From NCBI RefSeq assembly GCF_004341845.1, contig NZ_SLVB01000001.1, forward strand, positions 930,001 through 994,000: a DNA stretch of 64,000 bases, in the 5' to 3' direction. This DNA is from Novosphingobium sp. PhB165 (GTDB lineage Bacteria; Pseudomonadota; Alphaproteobacteria; Sphingomonadales; Sphingomonadaceae). Of this stretch, positions 10,238 to 20,900 are shown piece by piece (position 1 is the stretch's first letter; each line of letters opens with the position of its first letter). Below the pieces are notes generated by a model. It saw only the letters and a list, made by a program, of their open reading frames with translations, did not search any database and was not told where the DNA came from. A program made the position numbers and the translations under genes.

Positions 10238-11280
10238 TGGAAGTGTCCGGTAGCCATGAGGTAGCCGCTGACGAGAACAACGAACAGCAGCGATACGGGC
10301 AGGAAGACCTTCCAGCCCAGGCGCATCAGCTGGTCATAGCGATAGCGCGGAACCGTCGCCTTCACCCAGCTGAACACGAAGAAGAAGAATGCGACCTTGA
10401 GCAGGAACCAGATGAAGCCCGGCACGAGGTAGAGAACGGGAATATCGAGCGGCGGCAGCCATCCGCCCCAGAACAGCGTCGCGTTAAGCGCGCACATCAG
10501 GAGCACGTTGGCATATTCACCCAGCCAGTAGGCGGCGAAGGCCATTGACGAATATTCGGTCTGGTAACCAGCGACGAGCTCGGATTCCGCTTCGGTAAGG
10601 TCGAAGGGAGCGCGCTGCGTTTCGGCCATGCCCGAAATCAGGAACATCACCCACATCGGGAAGAGCAGCGGGTTCGCGACGAAGCCGTTGATGATCCCGA
10701 AAACGTGGCCCTTCTGGGCCCAGACGATGCCGTTGAGGTTAAAAGTACCGGCCCAGAGAACGACGCAGATCAGGATGAAGCCGATCGAGACTTCGTACGA
10801 GATCATCTGCGCCGAAGCGCGCATCGCCGAGAAGAACGGGTACTTGGAGTTCGATGCCCAGCCCGCCATCACGGTGCCGTAGACACCGAGCGAGCTGATC
10901 GCGAGCACGTAAAGCAAGCCGACATTGATGTCCGCCAGCACCGCGCCCGAGTTGAACGGGATCACCGCCCAGGCCAGCAACGCCACGGTGAACGTGACGA
11001 CCGGCGCGATCAGGAACAGGCCCTTGTTCGACGCCGAAGGAATGATGGTTTCCTGGAGGAAAACCTTCAGACCGTCCGCGAAGGACTGGAGAAGGCCGAA
11101 CGGGCCGACCACATTGGGACCACGGCGCAGCGCCATGGCCGCCCAGATCTTGCGGTCGACATAGATGATCATGGCAACAGCCAGCATCAGCGGCAGCGCG
11201 ATGAGCAGGATGCCGCAGACGGTGGACACGAACCATGCCCACTCGTGGCTCATCCCGAGAGTCTGGAAGAAAGCGGTCAT
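10234..11280 (-). CDS. nuoH: NADH-quinone oxidoreductase subunit H
   Basis: 348 residues with about eight transmembrane helices. Membrane subunit at the quinone site that connects the two arms of complex [21 protein letters not shown] (about 48-67) and [20 protein letters not shown] are diagnostic NuoH/ND1 signatures. The start overlaps the nuoG stop as ATGA and the end overlaps nuoI by 4 nt. Confidence 0.97.
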   Translation of the reverse strand: MTAFFQTLGMSHEWAWFVSTVCGILLIALPLMLAVAMIIYVDRKIWAAMALRRGPNVVGPFGLLQSFADGLKVFLQETIIPSASNKGLFLIAPVVTFTVALLAWAVIPFNSGAVLADINVGLLYVLAISSLGVYGTVMAGWASNSKYPFFSAMRASAQMISYEVSIGFILICVVLWAGTFNLNGIVWAQKGHVFGIINGFVANPLLFPMWVMFLISGMAETQRAPFDLTEAESELVAGYQTEYSSMAFAAYWLGEYANVLLMCALNATLFWGGWLPPLDIPVLYLVPGFIWFLLKVAFFFFVFSWVKATVPRYRYDQLMRLGWKVFLPVSLLFVVLVSGYLMATGHFQ

Positions 11281-13295
11281 TCCGCGGCCTCCGCCAGATC
11301 TTCACCGTGCAGGATTTCGGCCGAGCAGCGCTGCATGACGGCACTCGCACGGGCGATCGGGTTGGTCATGTAGAAGTCCTTGATCGGATAGGCGATCTGA
11401 CCGGCAGCGGAACCGCCGCCATTGGGCAGAACGCTCCCGTAATCGGCAAGACCTTCGCTGCCAAGTGCAGGAACTTCCTTGATCATTGCATTTCGCAGCT
11501 GATCGAAGCTGTCGAAGCCGACCGACACGCCGAAGGCGTCCGCGAGCGCACGCAGGATCGTCCAGTCTTCACGCGCGTCGCCGGGTGCGAAGACGGCCTT
11601 GTCGGCCCACTGCACGCGGCCTTCGGTGTTGACGTAAGTGCCCGCCTTTTCGGTGTAGGCCGAAGCTGGCAGGATCACGTCCGCAGCGTGGGCACCCTTG
11701 TCGCCGTGATGACCGATGTAGACGATCATCGAATCGGCGAACTTGGTGAAGTCCACTTCGTCGGCGCCAAGCGCGAGCAGGACCTTGGGCTTGGCGGCGA
11801 TGAGGTCGGCGATGCCGCCCTTCTGCGCGTAGCCGAGCATCAAGCCGCCCATGCGGGCTGCTGCCATGTGGAGGACATTGAAGCCGTTCCACTTGGTGCC
11901 ATCTTCAAGATCGCGAACGAGGTTGAACTGGGCGGCGAGCGCGAGGCCCGCTTCCAGACCACCACGGCCGAGCGCCGCACCGCCGAGGATGACCGCCGGA
12001 CGCTTCGCGTTCGACAGCGCATCGGCGACGTTCTGCGGCAGATTGCCGAGGACCGAGAGGTCTTCGCCAAGGAACTCGCCGCCGAAAGTGGTTTCCCACT
12101 CGGGACCGACGAGGAACACCTTGGCGCCGCGCTTCACCGCCTTGCGCAGGCGGACGTTGAGCAGCGGGGCCTCCCAGCGCACGTTGCTGCCCGCGATCAG
12201 GATCGCGTCAGCGGTCTCGATGCCCGAGAACGTGGTGTTGAAGTTGACGGCGGCGAGATTGTCGGTCGCGTAGTCCATCCCGGTCTGGCGACCTTCGACA
12301 AGCTTCGAACCGAGCGCGCCAACCAGCTTTTTGGCCGCGAACATCGTTTCGCAATCGACCATGTCGCCTGCGACGGCGGCGATCGAATTGCCCGGGTTCA
12401 GCGTGGCGATGGCAGCGAAAGCCTCGTTCCAGTTGACCGCCACGAGCTTGCCGTCACGGCGCAGGAACGGCTTGTCGAGGCGGCGCTTGGTAAGCCCGTC
12501 GACCATGTAGCGCGCCTTGTCGCTGATCCATTCCTCGTTCACGTCATCGTTGTTACGAGGAAGCACGCGCAGCACTTCGCGCCCGCGTGCATCGATGCGG
12601 ATGTTGGCGCCCGTGGCGTCCGACACGTCGATGCCCAGCGTCTTCTTGAGTTCCCAGGGACGGGCCTCGAAGGCGTAGGGACGCGAGGTGAGCGCGCCGA
12701 CCGGGCACAGGTCGATCACGTTGGCCGACATCTCGTGCTTGGCAGCATGTTCGAGATAAGTCGTGATCTGCATGTTCTCGCCGCGATAAAGCGCGCCGAT
12801 CTCATCCACACCAGCGATCTCTTCCGAGAAGCGCACGCAGCGGGTGCAGTGGATGCAGCGCGTCATCGTGGTCTTGATGAGCGGGCCCATGTACTTTTCA
12901 GTGACCGCGCGCTTGTTCTCGTCATAGCGCGAAGCGCCACGACCGTAGGCAACGGACTGGTCCTGAAGGTCGCACTCGCCGCCCTGATCGCAGATCGGGC
13001 AGTCGAGCGGGTGGTTGATGAGGAGGAACTCCATCACCCCTTCCCGCGCCTTCTTGACCATTTCGGAATCCGTGCGGATTTCCTGGCCTTCGGCGGCAGG
13101 AAGCGCGCACGAAGCCTGGGGCTTCGGCGGTCCGGGCTTCACTTCGACCAGGCACATACGGCAGTTGCCGGCAATGCTCAGGCGTTCGTGGTAGCAGAAG
13201 CGCGGGATTTCCTTGCCGGCAAGCTCGCAAGCTTGCAGCACAGTTGCGCCGGTGGGGACGTCGATCTCGACGCCGTCGACTTTGACCTTGGGCAT
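11277..13295 (-). CDS. nuoG: NADH-quinone oxidoreductase subunit G
   Basis: 672 residues. Largest hydrophilic-arm subunit. The N-terminal ferredoxin domain has a [2Fe-2S] set at Cys34, 45, 48 and 63. It is followed by the HxxxCxxCxxxxxC cluster ([10 protein letters not shown]) and a ferredoxin-type CxxCxxC motif (CIHCTRC). The C-terminal part is a molybdopterin-oxidoreductase-like fold without catalytic function in the family. The ATG is at 13295 and overlaps the nuoF stop (TAATG). Confidence 0.97.
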   Translation of the reverse strand: MPKVKVDGVEIDVPTGATVLQACELAGKEIPRFCYHERLSIAGNCRMCLVEVKPGPPKPQASCALPAAEGQEIRTDSEMVKKAREGVMEFLLINHPLDCPICDQGGECDLQDQSVAYGRGASRYDENKRAVTEKYMGPLIKTTMTRCIHCTRCVRFSEEIAGVDEIGALYRGENMQITTYLEHAAKHEMSANVIDLCPVGALTSRPYAFEARPWELKKTLGIDVSDATGANIRIDARGREVLRVLPRNNDDVNEEWISDKARYMVDGLTKRRLDKPFLRRDGKLVAVNWNEAFAAIATLNPGNSIAAVAGDMVDCETMFAAKKLVGALGSKLVEGRQTGMDYATDNLAAVNFNTTFSGIETADAILIAGSNVRWEAPLLNVRLRKAVKRGAKVFLVGPEWETTFGGEFLGEDLSVLGNLPQNVADALSNAKRPAVILGGAALGRGGLEAGLALAAQFNLVRDLEDGTKWNGFNVLHMAAARMGGLMLGYAQKGGIADLIAAKPKVLLALGADEVDFTKFADSMIVYIGHHGDKGAHAADVILPASAYTEKAGTYVNTEGRVQWADKAVFAPGDAREDWTILRALADAFGVSVGFDSFDQLRNAMIKEVPALGSEGLADYGSVLPNGGGSAAGQIAYPIKDFYMTNPIARASAVMQRCSAEILHGEDLAEAAE

Positions 13296-14596
13296 TACTC
13301 GGCAGCCTCGCGGACGTTTTCGGCGATCCGGCGCTCAAGCTCCGGACGGAAATGACGGATCAGGCCCTGGATCGGCCACGCCGCAGCGTCGCCCAGAGCA
13401 CAGATGGTGTGGCCTTCGACTTGCTTGGTCACCTGCTGCAGCATGTCGATTTCCTCGACTTCCGCATCGCCGGTGCGCAGGCGCTCCATCACGCGCCACA
13501 TCCAGCCCGTGCCTTCGCGGCAGGGGGTGCACTGACCGCAGGACTCGTGCTTGTAGAAGTACGAGATGCGGCTGATGGCGCGAACGATGTCGGTGGACTT
13601 ATCCATGACGATGACGGCTGCGGTGCCAAGGCCCGAGCCGACGGCCTTGAGGCCGTCGAAGTCCATCGGGGCATCCCAGATGTCGGCAGCCGGGACCAGC
13701 GGAACCGACGAACCGCCGGGGATCACCGCCAGCAGGTTGTCCTTGCCGCCGCGAATGCCGCCGCAGTGACGCTCGATCAGCTCGCTGAACGGGATCGACA
13801 TCTCTTCCTCGACCACGCAGGGACGGTTCACGTGCCCGCTGATCTGGAAGAGCTTGGTGCCCTTGTTGTTCTCGCGGCCAAAGCTGGAAAACCACGCAGC
13901 GCCGCGGCGCAGGATCGTCGGCGCAACGGCAATCGATTCCACGTTGTTGACCGTGGTCGGGCAGCCATAGAGGCCTGCGCCGGCCGGGAACGGCGGCTTC
14001 AGGCGGGGCTGACCCTTCTTGCCTTCGAGGCTTTCGATCATCGCGGTTTCTTCGCCGCAGATGTAAGCGCCAGCGCCGCGATGGACGAAGACGTCGAAAT
14101 CGTAGCCCGAACCGCAGGCGTTCTTGCCCAGCAGGCCGGCTGCGTAAGCCTCTTCACGTGCCGCGAACAGCGTCTCTGCCTCGCGGATATATTCGCCGCG
14201 AATGTAGATGTAGGCCGCGCGCGCACCCATTGCGAAGCCCGCGACCAACGCGCCTTCGAACAGGAGGTGCGGGTCGTGGCGCATGATCTCACGATCCTTG
14301 CACGAACCCGGTTCGGATTCGTCCGCATTGATCACGAGGAAGCTGGGCTTGGGATTGCCGTTCTGGTCGAGCGGCGGCTGCTTGGGCATGAAGGACCACT
14401 TCATGCCGGTCGGGAAGCCCGCACCGCCGCGACCGCGCAGACCCGAAGCCTTCATCTCGTCGATGATGGCGTCACGGCCGCGCTCGATCAGCGCCTTGGT
14501 GTTGTCCCAGGCGCCGCGCGCCTGCGCTTCCTTCAGGTTCCACGGCTGATAGCCGTAGAGATTGGTGAAGATGCGGTCTTTATCGAGGAGAGCCAT
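13295..14596 (-). CDS. nuoF: NADH-quinone oxidoreductase subunit F (NADH/FMN site)
   Basis: 433 residues. Binds NADH and FMN and carries cluster N3. The glycine-rich GRGGAGF lies at 55-61. SCGQCTPC gives ligands Cys353, 356 and 359, with the fourth at Cys399 in [12 protein letters not shown] two codons upstream (14602) is possible, but the ATG at 14596 overlaps the nuoE stop as TAATG and gives the usual [11 protein letters not shown]-terminus, so I prefer it. Confidence 0.97.
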   Translation of the reverse strand: MALLDKDRIFTNLYGYQPWNLKEAQARGAWDNTKALIERGRDAIIDEMKASGLRGRGGAGFPTGMKWSFMPKQPPLDQNGNPKPSFLVINADESEPGSCKDREIMRHDPHLLFEGALVAGFAMGARAAYIYIRGEYIREAETLFAAREEAYAAGLLGKNACGSGYDFDVFVHRGAGAYICGEETAMIESLEGKKGQPRLKPPFPAGAGLYGCPTTVNNVESIAVAPTILRRGAAWFSSFGRENNKGTKLFQISGHVNRPCVVEEEMSIPFSELIERHCGGIRGGKDNLLAVIPGGSSVPLVPAADIWDAPMDFDGLKAVGSGLGTAAVIVMDKSTDIVRAISRISYFYKHESCGQCTPCREGTGWMWRVMERLRTGDAEVEEIDMLQQVTKQVEGHTICALGDAAAWPIQGLIRHFRPELERRIAENVREAAE

Positions 14597-15264
14597 TACC
14601 ACTCACTCCGATAGTCATGGTTTTCGGTGATCATGGCCGCCAGGTTGGTCGGCTCGCCCACCGGTTCGACGGTGTGACGGGCGGGATCCTGGGTACCGGC
14701 CTTGGGCGTTTCACCACGAGCCAGCGCGTCGAGCACCGCGTTCAGGCGGTCCGACGTGAGGTCTTCGTAGTTGTCGTCGTTGATCTGGACCATCGGGGCC
14801 GAGGCGCAGTTGCCCATGCACTCAACCTCGGTGAACGACCAGAGGCCGTCTTCCGAGATGTGGCCCTTCTTCATGCCACGCGACTTGCAGGTCGCCAGCA
14901 GATCGTCAGACCCGCGCAGCATGCACGGCGTGGTGCCGCAGACCTGCACGTGGAACCGGCCGATCGGCGCGATGTTATACATCGTATAGAAGGTCGCGAC
15001 CTCAACCACGCGGATGATCGGCATGTCGAGATAGGCGGCGATGTATTCCATCACCGGGATCGGCAGCCAGCCCTGCGTGTTCAGCTCGGCACCAACCTGG
15101 CGCTGGGCGAGATCGAGCAGCGGCATCACGGCCGAGCGCTGGCGCCCTTCCGGATAACGCGCGACGACTTCCTTCGCCTTTTCGGCGTTTTCCGGAGTCC
15201 AGGCGAAATTGCCCCAACGCGCCCGCAGTTCGGGCGTATCGGGTTCGATATAGCGGTCAGCCAT
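14596..15264 (-). CDS. nuoE: NADH-quinone oxidoreductase subunit E
   Basis: 222 residues. Thioredoxin-like subunit that carries the [2Fe-2S] cluster N1a, with ligands Cys109, Cys114, Cys149 and Cys153 (CGTTPC and CMGNC). The C-terminus (about 175-222) is a low-complexity extension beyond the core. The ATG at 15264 lies inside the end of the 66-codon gene upstream (8-nt overlap). It interacts with NuoF in the dehydrogenase module. Confidence 0.97.
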   Translation of the reverse strand: MADRYIEPDTPELRARWGNFAWTPENAEKAKEVVARYPEGRQRSAVMPLLDLAQRQVGAELNTQGWLPIPVMEYIAAYLDMPIIRVVEVATFYTMYNIAPIGRFHVQVCGTTPCMLRGSDDLLATCKSRGMKKGHISEDGLWSFTEVECMGNCASAPMVQINDDNYEDLTSDRLNAVLDALARGETPKAGTQDPARHTVEPVGEPTNLAAMITENHDYRSEW

Positions 15265-15457
15265 GCTTACCTCTGCGCTTCAGCCACTGGTCCTGGCCGA
15301 AAAGAAACAATTCGAAGCCGCCGATCGCAGTCACCATCATCGGCAACATGGCCGAAGGCTGGAATGCGAGGTAGACGGCGGCAAAATACCAGACCGCAAG
15401 CGCCACACCGGTGACAGCGGCCCAGATACGGGTCAGTTCGAGAGTGTTGAACTTCAC
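15257..15457 (-). CDS. Small membrane protein inside the nuo operon
   Basis: 66 residues from a GTG at 15457, preceded by GAGGGAG at good spacing. An upstream extension of this frame to 15601 has no support because it would overlap the NTF2-like gene. The protein has two hydrophobic segments (about 11-31 and 37-55) and a basic tail KRRGKHG. It sits between the NTF2-like gene and nuoE and overlaps nuoE by 8 nt, so it is translated with the complex I subunits. I do not recognise a named family. It could be an accessory or assembly protein of complex I, which is inference from position only. Confidence 0.75.
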   Translation of the reverse strand: MKFNTLELTRIWAAVTGVALAVWYFAAVYLAFQPSAMLPMMVTAIGGFELFLFGQDQWLKRRGKHG

Positions 15458-15470
15458 CGGATGATCTCCC

Positions 15471-15821
15471 TCACCGGATGAACTCGACGCGTGAGCACTT
15501 GTCGCCCTCGAAGCTGTAGACGGCCAGAACGTCGAACGGCTCGACGAGATCGGAACCGTCCGTCGCCGGGCCACGCGTGACATGCTCACGGAAGACGACA
15601 TAGTTGTCGGTCTCTTCGCGCGAGACGATCACGGCCTTGTTCTCGGGCCACTTGGCGAAAGCCGCCTTGAGGCCAGAGCGCGTGCCTTCCTTGCCCTCAC
15701 GAACCACAGCGCCGCGATAGTTCGCTTCGCTGGCTTCGTCGGTCATGTAGGTCACGTAAAGATCGGCGTCCTGTGCGTTGTAGGCCGCGATCATGGCTTC
15801 GGCGATGGCGAGCTTGCTCAA
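15471..15821 (-). CDS. NTF2-like / SnoaL-like domain protein in the nuo operon
   Basis: 116 residues. The pattern ([27 protein letters not shown], then beta strands ending [21 protein letters not shown]) is that of a nuclear-transport-factor-2-like cone fold, a family of small ligand-binding proteins or enzymes. The start is probably TTG at 15821, which overlaps the nuoD stop as TTGA and has GGGGAG 8 nt upstream; GTG at 15830 is the alternative. It lies between nuoD and the 66-codon membrane-protein gene. Its function is unknown; no substrate can be inferred. Confidence 0.8.
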   Translation of the reverse strand: MSKLAIAEAMIAAYNAQDADLYVTYMTDEASEANYRGAVVREGKEGTRSGLKAAFAKWPENKAVIVSREETDNYVVFREHVTRGPATDGSDLVEPFDVLAVYSFEGDKCSRVEFIR

Positions 15822-17029
15822 CGGTCGCACTCCCCGAACACCACGTCGATGGCGCCCAGAATGGCGGTCGCGTCAGGAAGCATGTGCCCCTTCGACATGA
15901 AATCCATCGCCTGGAGGTGCGAGAAGGCAGTCGGGCGGATCTTGCAGCGGTACGGCTTGTTGGAGCCGTCCGACACCAGATAGACGCCGAATTCGCCCTT
16001 CGGGCTTTCCGTGGCGACGTAGACTTCGCCGGCCGGCACATGGAATCCTTCGGTGTAGAGCTTGAAGTGATGGATCAGCGATTCCATCGACTGCTTCATC
16101 TCACCACGCTTCGGCGGAACCACCTTGCGATCGGAAGAAGCGATCGGGCCTTCGGGCATCTGCGCCAGGCACTGCTTCATGATCTTGGCCGACTGGCGCA
16201 CTTCCTCGACGCGGACCATGAAGCGGTCGTAGCAGTCCGAGTTGGTGCCCACGGGGATCTCGAAGTCCATGCGGTCATAGACGTCGTAAGGCTGCGACTT
16301 GCGGATATCCCAGGGGATGCCCGCGCCGCGGATCATCGGGCCGGAGAAGCCCCATGCCAGCGCGTCTTCCTTGCTCACCAGCGCGATGTCGACATTGCGC
16401 TGCTTGAAGATGCGGTTGTCGACCACGAGGCTCATCGCGTCCTCGAACAGCTCCGGCAGGCGCGTGTCGAGCCAGTCGGCGATGTCGGTCAGCAGCTTCA
16501 GCGGCACGTCCTGGTGAACGCCGCCGGGGCGGAACCAGGCCGAGTGCATGCGTGCGCCCGATGCGCGTTCGAAGAAGTTGAGGCAGTCCTCGCGGATTTC
16601 GAACAGCCACAGGTTCGGGGTCATCGCGCCCACGTCCATGACGTGCGAACCGATGTTGAGCATGTGGTTGCAGATGCGGGTCAGCTCGGCGAACAGCACG
16701 CGCAGGTACTGCGCGCGGATCGGAACTTCGAGGTTGAGCAGCTTTTCGACCGCAAGAACGTAGGAATGCTCCATGCCCAGCGGCGAGCAGTAGTCCAGAC
16801 GGTCGAAATACGGCAGCGCCTGAAGGTACGTCTTGTGCTCGATCAGCTTTTCGGTGCCGCGGTGCAGCAGGCCGACGTGCGGGTCGATGCGCTCGATGAT
16901 CTCGCCATCGAGTTCCATGACCATGCGCAACACGCCGTGGGCCGCCGGGTGCTGCGGGCCGAAGTTGATCGTGTAGTTGGTGATGACTTCATCGCCGGTG
17001 GTCGGCGACTGTTCGAGCTGGATGCTCAC
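15818..17029 (-). CDS. nuoD: NADH-quinone oxidoreductase subunit D
   Basis: 403 residues. 49-kDa-type subunit that forms the quinone pocket with Nuo[23 protein letters not shown] near residue 27 is the diagnostic signature, with the quinone-site histidine in QHPAAHG. The start is GTG at 17029, overlapping the nuoC stop as GTGA. Unlike in enterobacteria, nuoC and nuoD are separate genes here. Confidence 0.97.
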   Translation of the reverse strand: MSIQLEQSPTTGDEVITNYTINFGPQHPAAHGVLRMVMELDGEIIERIDPHVGLLHRGTEKLIEHKTYLQALPYFDRLDYCSPLGMEHSYVLAVEKLLNLEVPIRAQYLRVLFAELTRICNHMLNIGSHVMDVGAMTPNLWLFEIREDCLNFFERASGARMHSAWFRPGGVHQDVPLKLLTDIADWLDTRLPELFEDAMSLVVDNRIFKQRNVDIALVSKEDALAWGFSGPMIRGAGIPWDIRKSQPYDVYDRMDFEIPVGTNSDCYDRFMVRVEEVRQSAKIMKQCLAQMPEGPIASSDRKVVPPKRGEMKQSMESLIHHFKLYTEGFHVPAGEVYVATESPKGEFGVYLVSDGSNKPYRCKIRPTAFSHLQAMDFMSKGHMLPDATAILGAIDVVFGECDR

Positions 17030-17655
17030 GCCTTGTCTCCTTCGGCCTTTTCATCGCCCGGAAGCACGTATTCGGCGCCTTCCCAAGGGCTCATGAAGTC
17101 GAACTGACGCAGGTCCTGCGCGAGCTTGACCGGCTCGTAGACCACGCGCTGGTCTTCTTCCGAATAACGAAGCTCGACATGGCCGGTGAGCGGGAAGTCC
17201 TTGCGGAACGGATGCCCTTCAAAGCCATAGTCGGTGAGGATGCGGCGCAGGTCCGGGTTGCCGGCGAAGATCACGCCGTACATGTCGAACACTTCGCGCT
17301 CCAGCCAGCCCGCGTTGGGCCACAGCGTGGTCACGGTCGGCACCGGCGTGCTTTCGGCGGCGTTCACCTTCACCATAAGGCGATGGTTCTTCGTCACCGA
17401 GAGCAGCATGTAGACGACTTCGAAACGCTCAGGCCGCGACGGATAGTCGACGCCGGCCATTTCCATCAGCTGCTGGTATTCGTGATGGTCACGCAGCAGG
17501 CGAAGCGCGTTTTCGATCTGATCACGCGCAACGGTGAGCACGACTTCGCCGTGCTCTTCCTTGCTCGCCTCGACCATGGTGCCCAGTGCGGCCGAGAGCG
17601 TCTCGATCACACCTTCATTCGAAGCGAACTTCGGGGCGGAATGCAGAACGGTCAT
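17026..17655 (-). CDS. nuoC: NADH-quinone oxidoreductase subunit C
   Basis: 209 residues. 30-kDa-type hydrophilic subunit without cofactors. The signature [20 protein letters not shown] followed by [17 protein letters not shown] lies near residues 118-155. The ATG at 17655 lies 8 nt after the nuoB stop. The gene overlaps nuoD by 4 nt. Confidence 0.97.
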   Translation of the reverse strand: MTVLHSAPKFASNEGVIETLSAALGTMVEASKEEHGEVVLTVARDQIENALRLLRDHHEYQQLMEMAGVDYPSRPERFEVVYMLLSVTKNHRLMVKVNAAESTPVPTVTTLWPNAGWLEREVFDMYGVIFAGNPDLRRILTDYGFEGHPFRKDFPLTGHVELRYSEEDQRVVYEPVKLAQDLRQFDFMSPWEGAEYVLPGDEKAEGDKA

Positions 17656-17663
17656 CGTCGTCC

Positions 17664-18233
17664 TTACCTATCGAGCGCGCCGACGCGGCGGATCTTGCGC
17701 TGCAACTGCATCACGCCATAGAGCAGCGCTTCGGCAGTCGGCGGGCAGCCCGGCACATAGATGTCGACCGGAACGATCCGGTCGCAACCGCGCACGACGC
17801 TGTAGCTGTAGTGATAGTAGCCGCCGCCGTTGGCGCACGAGCCCATCGAGATGACGTACTTCGGGTCCGACATCTGGTCGTAGACCTTGCGGAGTGCCGG
17901 GGCCATCTTGTTGCAGAGCGTGCCGGCAACGATCATTACGTCCGACTGACGCGGTGACGCGCGCGGCGCGGCGCCGAAGCGTTCCATGTCGTAACGCGGC
18001 ATGTTCACGTGGATCATCTCGACCGCGCAGCAAGCGAGGCCGAAGGTCATCCACCACAGCGAGCCGGTACGGGCCCACTGGAACAGTTCCTCGGTCGAGG
18101 TGACGAGGAAGCCCTTGTCGGACACTTCCTGGTTGAGGTCCTTGAAAAAGGACTGATCGGGCGGCGTAACAGCACCGCCCTGGCTTGCAGCCGGCGCCAG
18201 AGGTTGGCCGGCGGAGTTAACGAGCGTGCTCAT
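17664..18233 (-). CDS. nuoB: NADH-quinone oxidoreductase subunit B
   Basis: 189 residues. Carries the terminal [4Fe-4S] cluster N2 next to the quinone; the ligands are Cys68, Cys69, Cys133 and Cys163 ([22 protein letters not shown]). I chose the ATG at 18233 because it overlaps the nuoA stop as ATGA; a frame extension to 18260 has no ribosome-binding site and would enter nuoA. Residues 1-30 are a low-complexity extension. Confidence 0.97.
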   Translation of the reverse strand: MSTLVNSAGQPLAPAASQGGAVTPPDQSFFKDLNQEVSDKGFLVTSTEELFQWARTGSLWWMTFGLACCAVEMIHVNMPRYDMERFGAAPRASPRQSDVMIVAGTLCNKMAPALRKVYDQMSDPKYVISMGSCANGGGYYHYSYSVVRGCDRIVPVDIYVPGCPPTAEALLYGVMQLQRKIRRVGALDR

Positions 18234-18604
18234 TCCCAGTCCAGAGCTCCCTTCTTCCATGCATAGGCGAGGCCGATGGCCAGTTCACCGAGGAACACCA
18301 TCATCGTCAGCCAGCCGGCCCAGCCGGTCAGTTTGAGCGAAACGGCCCACGGGAACAGGAACGCAGCTTCAAGATCGAAGACGATGAACAGGATCGCCAC
18401 GAGATAGAAGCGGACGTCGAACTGGCTGCGCGGGTCTTCGAACGCGGGGAAGCCGCATTCGTACTCGCTGTTCTTGTCAGCACTCGGGTTGTGGGTGCCG
18501 GTCAGGCGGGAGACGGCGATCGGCAGCAGCACAATCACCGAGGAGAGCGCGAGCGCGATCACCAGAAAGATGAGGATCGGCAGGTATTGTGACAGATCAG
18601 TCAA
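18230..18604 (-). CDS. nuoA: NADH-quinone oxidoreductase subunit A
   Basis: 124 residues, three transmembrane helices. First gene of the complex I operon. [20 protein letters not shown] is the family signature, followed by [21 protein letters not shown]. The start is uncertain: TTG at 18604 has GAGG about 9 nt upstream and gives the usual short N-terminus before [14 protein letters not shown] at 18619 (129 residues) is the alternative. The frame stays open to 18976, but that extension looks non-coding. Confidence 0.95.
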   Translation of the reverse strand: MTDLSQYLPILIFLVIALALSSVIVLLPIAVSRLTGTHNPSADKNSEYECGFPAFEDPRSQFDVRFYLVAILFIVFDLEAAFLFPWAVSLKLTGWAGWLTMMVFLGELAIGLAYAWKKGALDWE

Positions 18605-18619
18605 TGGTTCTGGCCTCAT

Positions 18620-19041
18620 ACCGGTATTACGGCAGCCGGACTCATGCCAAAGACAACGTCCGGTCGTTGCGGGCGCTCTTAGGCCAGCCCTCCCCCCTCT
18701 GCAAGGTGTCCAAGCGGAATATTCGGCCCAAGTTCGTTGCGTTGCAACACGTTCGCAATAAGCCGGGACGGGGACACCGATAGTGGGCATACGGCGGCGT
18801 AGCGCAACCCGGCAAAGCCCACGGTATTCCCCGAACGGGCACAAGAAACGCCGGACTGCCCCACAGATGCAAGATTTCGCAGCCAGATTGCGAAAAATGA
18901 CGCTCAACAGCAATAGGCCAACGCCATGGGGATGGAGCATGGTCGCATCCGTTATCGCCAGAGTCGCCAATTGCAATTGATGCAGCGCAACACTAGTTCA
19001 CCTGCCAAGGATACCTGTTTTCCAGCGTGAAAGGCATAATA
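18620..19041. promoter_or_regulatory. Divergent promoter region of nuoA and the thiolase gene
   Basis: About 420 bases without a convincing gene between nuoA (minus) and the thiolase gene (plus). It must hold the promoter of the whole nuo operon. A perfect 12-bp palindrome CAATTGCAATTG lies at 18967-18978, 63 nt before the thiolase ATG, and is a possible operator. I could not fix -35/-10 boxes with confidence on either strand. Confidence 0.55.
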
Positions 19042-20235
19042 ATGGCCCAGATCTCGGCTTCGGACCCTATCGTCATTCTTTCCTACGCCCGTACTCCGAT
19101 GGGCGGTCTGCAAGGCTCGCTCGCCGAAGTGTCGGCAACCGACCTCGGCGCAACCGCGGTCAAGGCCGCCGTCGAGCGCGCCGGTGTCGCCGGTGACGAC
19201 ATTGAACGCATCTATATGGGCTGCGTGCTGCCCGCCGGCCTCGGCCAGGCCCCTGCCCGTCAGGCGGCGATCAAGGCCGGTCTTCCCAAGTCGGTGCAGG
19301 CGACCACTGTGAATAAAGTCTGCGGCTCGGGCATGCAGACGGTGATCATGGGCGCAGAGGCACTGGCCTCGGGCTCGCTCGACGTGATCATCGCCGGCGG
19401 TATGGAATCGATGACCAATGCGCCGTACCTGTCCAAGAAGCACCGTTCGGGCGCCCGCGCCGGTCACGACACGCTTTACGATCACATGTTCCTTGACGGT
19501 CTTGAAGACGCCTACGAGGGCGGCTCGATGGGCTCCTTCGCGCAGGTCACTGCCGACGAGTACCAGCTGACCCGCGAAAATCAGGACGACTACTCGATCG
19601 AGTCGCTCCGCCGCGCGCAGGAAGCGATCAGCAATGGCTCGTTCAAGGACGAAGTCGTTCCCGTCACCGTCAAGACCCGCAAGGGCGATCTGGTGATCGA
19701 CACCGACGAGCAGCCGCCGAAGGGTAACCCGGACAAGATCCGCACGCTCAAGGCCGCTTTCGCCAAGGACGGCACGATCACTGCCGCCACTTCCAGCTCG
19801 ATCTCGGACGGCGCTGCTGCCGTTGTCATGACCCGCAAGAGCGTGGCCGAAGCCAAGGGCCTCGCTCCGGTCGCGACCGTGGTCGGCGTGGCCGCCCATG
19901 CGCAGGAGCCCGCGAAGTTCACCACTGCTCCGGTCGGTGCGATCACCAAGCTGATGGACAAGGTGGGCTGGCAGCTTTCGGACGTGGACCTGTTCGAAGT
20001 CAACGAAGCCTTCGCCTGCGTCGCCATGTTCGCGATGCATGACCTCGGCATCCCGCATGACAAGGTGAACGTCCACGGCGGCGCCACCGCCCTTGGCCAC
20101 CCGATCGGTGCTTCGGGCACCCGCATCATCGTCACCCTCATCAATGCCCTGAAGGAAAAGGGCCTGAAGAAGGGCGTTGCCTCGCTCTGCATCGGCGGCG
20201 GCGAAGCAACGGCCGTGGCGATCGAACTGGCCTGA
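19042..20235 (+). CDS. Acetyl-CoA C-acetyltransferase (thiolase)
   Basis: 397 residues. Biosynthetic or degradative thiolase that condenses or cleaves acetoacetyl-CoA. Catalytic residues are all visible: Cys94 in VNKVCGSGMQ, His353 in GHPIGASG and Cys383 in SLCIGGGEA. The ATG at 19042 is preferred over a GTG at 19027; AAAGG lies about 9 nt upstream. It stands alone, divergent from nuoA and closed by a strong terminator. Whether it serves polyhydroxybutyrate (phaA) or fatty-acid/ketone metabolism (atoB) cannot be told because no phaB or phaC is adjacent. Confidence 0.93.
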   Translation: MAQISASDPIVILSYARTPMGGLQGSLAEVSATDLGATAVKAAVERAGVAGDDIERIYMGCVLPAGLGQAPARQAAIKAGLPKSVQATTVNKVCGSGMQTVIMGAEALASGSLDVIIAGGMESMTNAPYLSKKHRSGARAGHDTLYDHMFLDGLEDAYEGGSMGSFAQVTADEYQLTRENQDDYSIESLRRAQEAISNGSFKDEVVPVTVKTRKGDLVIDTDEQPPKGNPDKIRTLKAAFAKDGTITAATSSSISDGAAAVVMTRKSVAEAKGLAPVATVVGVAAHAQEPAKFTTAPVGAITKLMDKVGWQLSDVDLFEVNEAFACVAMFAMHDLGIPHDKVNVHGGATALGHPIGASGTRIIVTLINALKEKGLKKGVASLCIGGGEATAVAIELA

Positions 20236-20258
20236 TCGCAATACAAGCTCTCAAGAAG

Positions 20259-20295
20259 AAACCCCCGCTGGAAACGGCGGGGGTTTTTCTTTGTC
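20259..20295. terminator. Rho-independent terminator after the thiolase gene
   Basis: Stem CCCCCGC / GCGGGGG flanked by AAA and TTTTT, about 25 nt after the thiolase stop. The A-rich 5' side and T-rich 3' side mean that it could also end the opposing SH3-protein transcript. Confidence 0.85.
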
Positions 20296-20318
20296 ATCAG
20301 CAGGTTGGGGTATCCATC

Positions 20319-20819
20319 TCAGAGCGTGCCCGCGCCCCAGAGATCCTCCTGCTCGACGAAACCCTTGTGTCCGGCGATGTCGAAAGGACACCAGCCTTCC
20401 TTGCACTCCCCCAGCAGGCCAACGACGCCCGGCTCGATCCGCCAGAGCATCGGCGAGGAGCCGCGCGGTTCGGCATGCATCTCGATCACGCCCTTGGAGC
20501 GAACCATCGCCGAGCGCGTACGCGAAAGCAGCAGGTCGCGCATCCAGCCCTGCGTACCGTCGGGATCCTCAACCAAACGCCACGGCCCCTCACGGCGGAT
20601 CACTTTCACCGGCAAGTGCTCTCGGCGATAGACCCAGTCGATCTTGTACGATTCCCCCGGCCCCACGCGCAAGTTCGCGAGGTCGGCATCGATTGACGCC
20701 CAATAGGGAACCTTGCCCTCATCAGCAGCCGAAGCCGGCACCGCGAGAAAGCCGGCGAATGCACCGACAATGACGGCGCAGGCAACCGCGCGCAGGCGGA
20801 ACGATTTTCCTTGAGACAT
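20319..20819 (-). CDS. Exported SH3-domain protein
   Basis: 166 residues. N-terminal signal peptide (MSQGKSFRLRAVACAVIVGA..., likely cleavage after VPASA near residue 32). It is followed by two bacterial SH3-like repeats: DADLANLRVGPGESYKIDWVY and later VIEMHAEPRGSSPMLWRIEPG. Such exported proteins often bind cell wall or metal but have no fixed activity. The frame is open far upstream (to 21572) but only the ATG at 20819 gives a signal peptide. It is convergent with the thiolase gene and divergent from the dehydrogenase. Confidence 0.85.
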   Translation of the reverse strand: MSQGKSFRLRAVACAVIVGAFAGFLAVPASAADEGKVPYWASIDADLANLRVGPGESYKIDWVYRREHLPVKVIRREGPWRLVEDPDGTQGWMRDLLLSRTRSAMVRSKGVIEMHAEPRGSSPMLWRIEPGVVGLLGECKEGWCPFDIAGHKGFVEQEDLWGAGTL

Positions 20820-20900
20820 ACCCCATTCATACCTTGCCCCCGGCCACCGCTTCAAGGCTGCTTGACCCGCCGCCTGTGGACGGCCTAGCCCATTCCCGTG

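Noticed and set aside
11235..13355. 706-codon + strand frame opposite nuoG
   Set aside because: Antisense to nuoG, whose cysteine motifs are intact; the composition is typical of a shadow frame.
18605..18976. N-terminal extension of nuoA by about 120 codons
   Set aside because: Composition unlike NuoA (many Arg, Cys), no homologous region known, and it would remove the promoter region of the operon.
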